From JAAZGD01 sp034003765 (lineage in GTDB: Bacteria > Bacillota > Clostridia > Peptostreptococcales > Anaerovoracaceae): a stretch of 42,625 nt of DNA. This document shows, one piece after another, positions 41,553 through 42,625 of the stretch. Numbering within the stretch: the first letter of the stretch is position 1; each line of letters starts with the position of its first letter. The stretch is taken from contig JAVEXZ010000016.1 in assembly GCA_034003765.1 (NCBI GenBank), positions 1 to 42,625 of the forward strand, read 5' to 3'. Position numbers and translations under genes: made by a program. The notes beneath the pieces were generated by a model. The model saw only the letters and a list, made by a program, of their open reading frames with translations. It did not search any database and was not told the origin of the DNA.

Positions 41553-41619
41553 GTGACTTCTGTGTTAGAGGCCTTGTCCAGTGATAACAAATAATTTAGC
41601 GACTAAAGATATCTAAAGC

Positions 41620-42270
41620 TTAAAGATATCTAAAGACACCGTGAACCTTTCCCAAGATCTTTACGTCTTTCACTAAGATTGGAGACATGGTGTCGTTTTC
41701 TGGTTGAAGCCTTATATGATCACTTTCCTTGTAAAAGGTTTTTACTGTGGCTTCACTTTCAAAACCATCTACCATTGCAACTACAATATCTCCATTGTTT
41801 GCAGAATTCTGTTGCTGGACTAGAATGTAGTCTCCATCTAATATCCCTGCGTCCACCATGGAATCACCTTTAACTGTTAGCATAAAATTAGTGCCTTTTC
41901 CTGCAAAGCTAACAGGTATTGGAAAATAGTCTTCGATGTTTTCTTCTGCTAGTACGGGCATTCCTGCTGCAATTCTTCCTACAATAGGGATTTCTATTAT
42001 CTGGGATCGAAGGTTACCTTCATAGCGAGATGATAAAGCAGGAGTACAAGGATCTTCTGGATCCACTACCATAAGTGCCCTTGGCTTTGAAGGGTCTTTT
42101 ACAATATATCCTTTGTGGACTAGATTCTCTATATCCTTGTGGGTGGTAGAAGTTGACTTGATGTTCAGGGCTTCACAAATTTCACGTACCGTTGGAGGAT
42201 AGCCCTTGCTTTTTATCTCTGACTTCATATAATCAAGAATAGCAACTTCTCGCTTTTTTAGAGATTCCAT
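41620..42270 (-). CDS. lexA: SOS repressor LexA
   Basis: The 216-residue protein has an N-terminal winged helix (about 1-70; KGYPPTVREICEALNIKSTSTTHKDIENLVHKGYI) and a C-terminal peptidase domain. The self-cleavage site is Ala102-Gly103 in GRIAAGMPV. The catalytic pair is Ser137 in VKGDSMVDAGI and Lys177 in EATVKTFY. RecA filaments trigger self-cleavage and open the SOS regulon. AAAGGATGTG precedes the ATG. An SOS box overlaps the -35 of its own promoter, so it represses itself. Confidence 0.97.
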   Translation of the reverse strand: MESLKKREVAILDYMKSEIKSKGYPPTVREICEALNIKSTSTTHKDIENLVHKGYIVKDPSKPRALMVVDPEDPCTPALSSRYEGNLRSQIIEIPIVGRIAAGMPVLAEENIEDYFPIPVSFAGKGTNFMLTVKGDSMVDAGILDGDYILVQQQNSANNGDIVVAMVDGFESEATVKTFYKESDHIRLQPENDTMSPILVKDVKILGKVHGVFRYL

Positions 42271-42307
42271 TCAATCACATCCTTTCTTAATAACTTTCTT
42301 TGAATCC

Positions 42308-42336
42308 AAGATACCACAATTTATAAGAAATGTAAA
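42308..42336 (-). promoter_or_regulatory. sigma-A promoter of lexA
   Basis: Minus-strand TTTACA (42331-42336), a 17-nt spacer and TATCTT (42308-42313), about 37 nt before the ATG. Its -35 overlaps the SOS box. Confidence 0.75.
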
Positions 42337-42346
42337 CACCTGTTCG
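42334..42346 (-). promoter_or_regulatory. SOS box (LexA operator)
   Basis: Minus-strand CGAACAGGTGTTT matches the Bacillota consensus CGAAC-N4-GTTY. Overlap with the -35 box explains repression by steric block. Confidence 0.88.
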
Positions 42347-42521
42347 GAACTATTGTTGTACCTGTAAGTATATTCTTCATTCATTGTTAATATCACCTTT
42401 CTCAATGGAACATCCTCCTTTTTGTTCCATTGTACTATAACTAGTGTCATTTTCATTTGTGTTTCTAAGGTGACAATATCATATGTGTTTCATAAGTTAT
42501 AATGAAATAGGGATAAAAACC

Positions 42522-42625
42522 TTGACATAAGGTGTTTGTAATGATAAATTAACTTAGTAACAAAGAAGAAGTTTCCGCTTCTCACCTTAATTGCGTTAAG
42601 CTCCTAGGGTTAATAATAACTGCAA
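42522..42625 (+). promoter_or_regulatory. promoter and leader of a gene beyond the window
   Basis: A perfect TTGACA (42522-42527), 17-nt spacer and TAAATT (42545-42550) point rightwards, divergent from lexA. The transcript would begin with small hairpins (AGAAG...CTTCT near 42567-42583 and CTTAA...TTAAG near 42586-42600), suggesting a structured leader of some kind. The gene itself is outside, and I could not identify the leader type. Between 42347 and 42521 I saw no supported gene. Confidence 0.55.

Larger units (their letters stand above)
41290..41619. other. non-coding region between the DAK2-DegV gene and lexA
   Basis: It holds the promoter at 41350-41378 and the lexA terminator at 41521-41552, both on the minus strand. 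A direct repeat TAAAGATATCTAAAG lies at the lexA 3' end (about 41603-41634). No gene was seen. Confidence 0.6.

Noticed and set aside
42271..42456. Small minus-strand gene of 37-61 residues ending at the lexA start
   Set aside because: It covers the lexA promoter and SOS box; the promoter lies inside it, so the lexA transcript would not contain it. No family was recognised.

Overview
The window is AT-rich DNA from an anaerobic low-GC Bacillota of the clostridial type. The main evidence is the gene order rpsT / lepA-hemW / hrcA-grpE-dnaK-dnaJ-prmA-rsmE-mtaB-hit / rpsU-yqeY, which is conserved in that group. A perfect CIRCE element, a Bacillota-type SOS box, strong AGGAGG ribosome-binding sites, TTG and GTG starts, and a sigma-54 catabolic operon agree with this. 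No insertion sequence, phage gene, CRISPR array or rRNA was seen. One tRNA gene is present.

Layout. (1) 1-3383, plus strand: the end of a carbon-nitrogen hydrolase gene broken by a one-base frameshift, a BMP-type nucleoside-binding lipoprotein, a YitT membrane protein and purine nucleoside phosphorylase deoD, closed by a bidirectional terminator shared with rpsT (minus). (2) 4052-17498: the translation and heat-shock core, interrupted by glycerol kinase glpK between hemW and hrcA. (3) 17684-25060: a 7.4 kb accessory block lying exactly between hit and rpsU, which are normally neighbours. It carries an NhaC-type antiporter, an M20 metallopeptidase, two YtcJ-like amidohydrolases and a BTAD/SARP-like regulator. 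(4) 25259-28373: rpsU, yqeY, a LysE-type exporter, a DUF134 DNA-binding protein and, in reverse, threonine dehydratase. (5) 28702-28790: tRNA-Ser(CGA), minus strand. (6) 28892-33634: six tightly packed genes (lipid kinase, DapF-fold epimerase, LysO-like exporter split over two genes, MoxR AAA+ ATPase, VWA protein). (7) 33685-38111: a PAS/AAA+ sigma-54 activator, two palindromic upstream sites, a -24/-12 promoter, then an acylating-type aldehyde dehydrogenase and a class III aminotransferase. (8) 38198-38312: a 36-bp tandem repeat. (9) 38304-42270, minus strand: DUF2177 and DUF1295 membrane proteins, a FakA-FakB-like fusion, and lexA with its SOS box. The last bases hold a plus-strand promoter for a gene outside the window.

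How they work together. The heat-shock operon reads from one promoter whose transcript starts at the CIRCE operator, with a strong hairpin between dnaK and dnaJ that could set their ratio. The most novel-looking part is region 6 plus 7. The sigma-54 activator sits directly upstream of its likely target promoter, so the circuit (sensor, binding sites, promoter, two enzymes) can be read from sequence. It fits induced breakdown of an omega-amino compound such as taurine or a beta/gamma-amino acid through an aldehyde to an acyl-CoA. The preceding six-gene cluster joins an amino-acid epimerase-like enzyme, an amino-acid exporter-like membrane pair and a MoxR/VWA chaperone-like pair, a combination I do not recognise as a described system. 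All substrate assignments are inferences.
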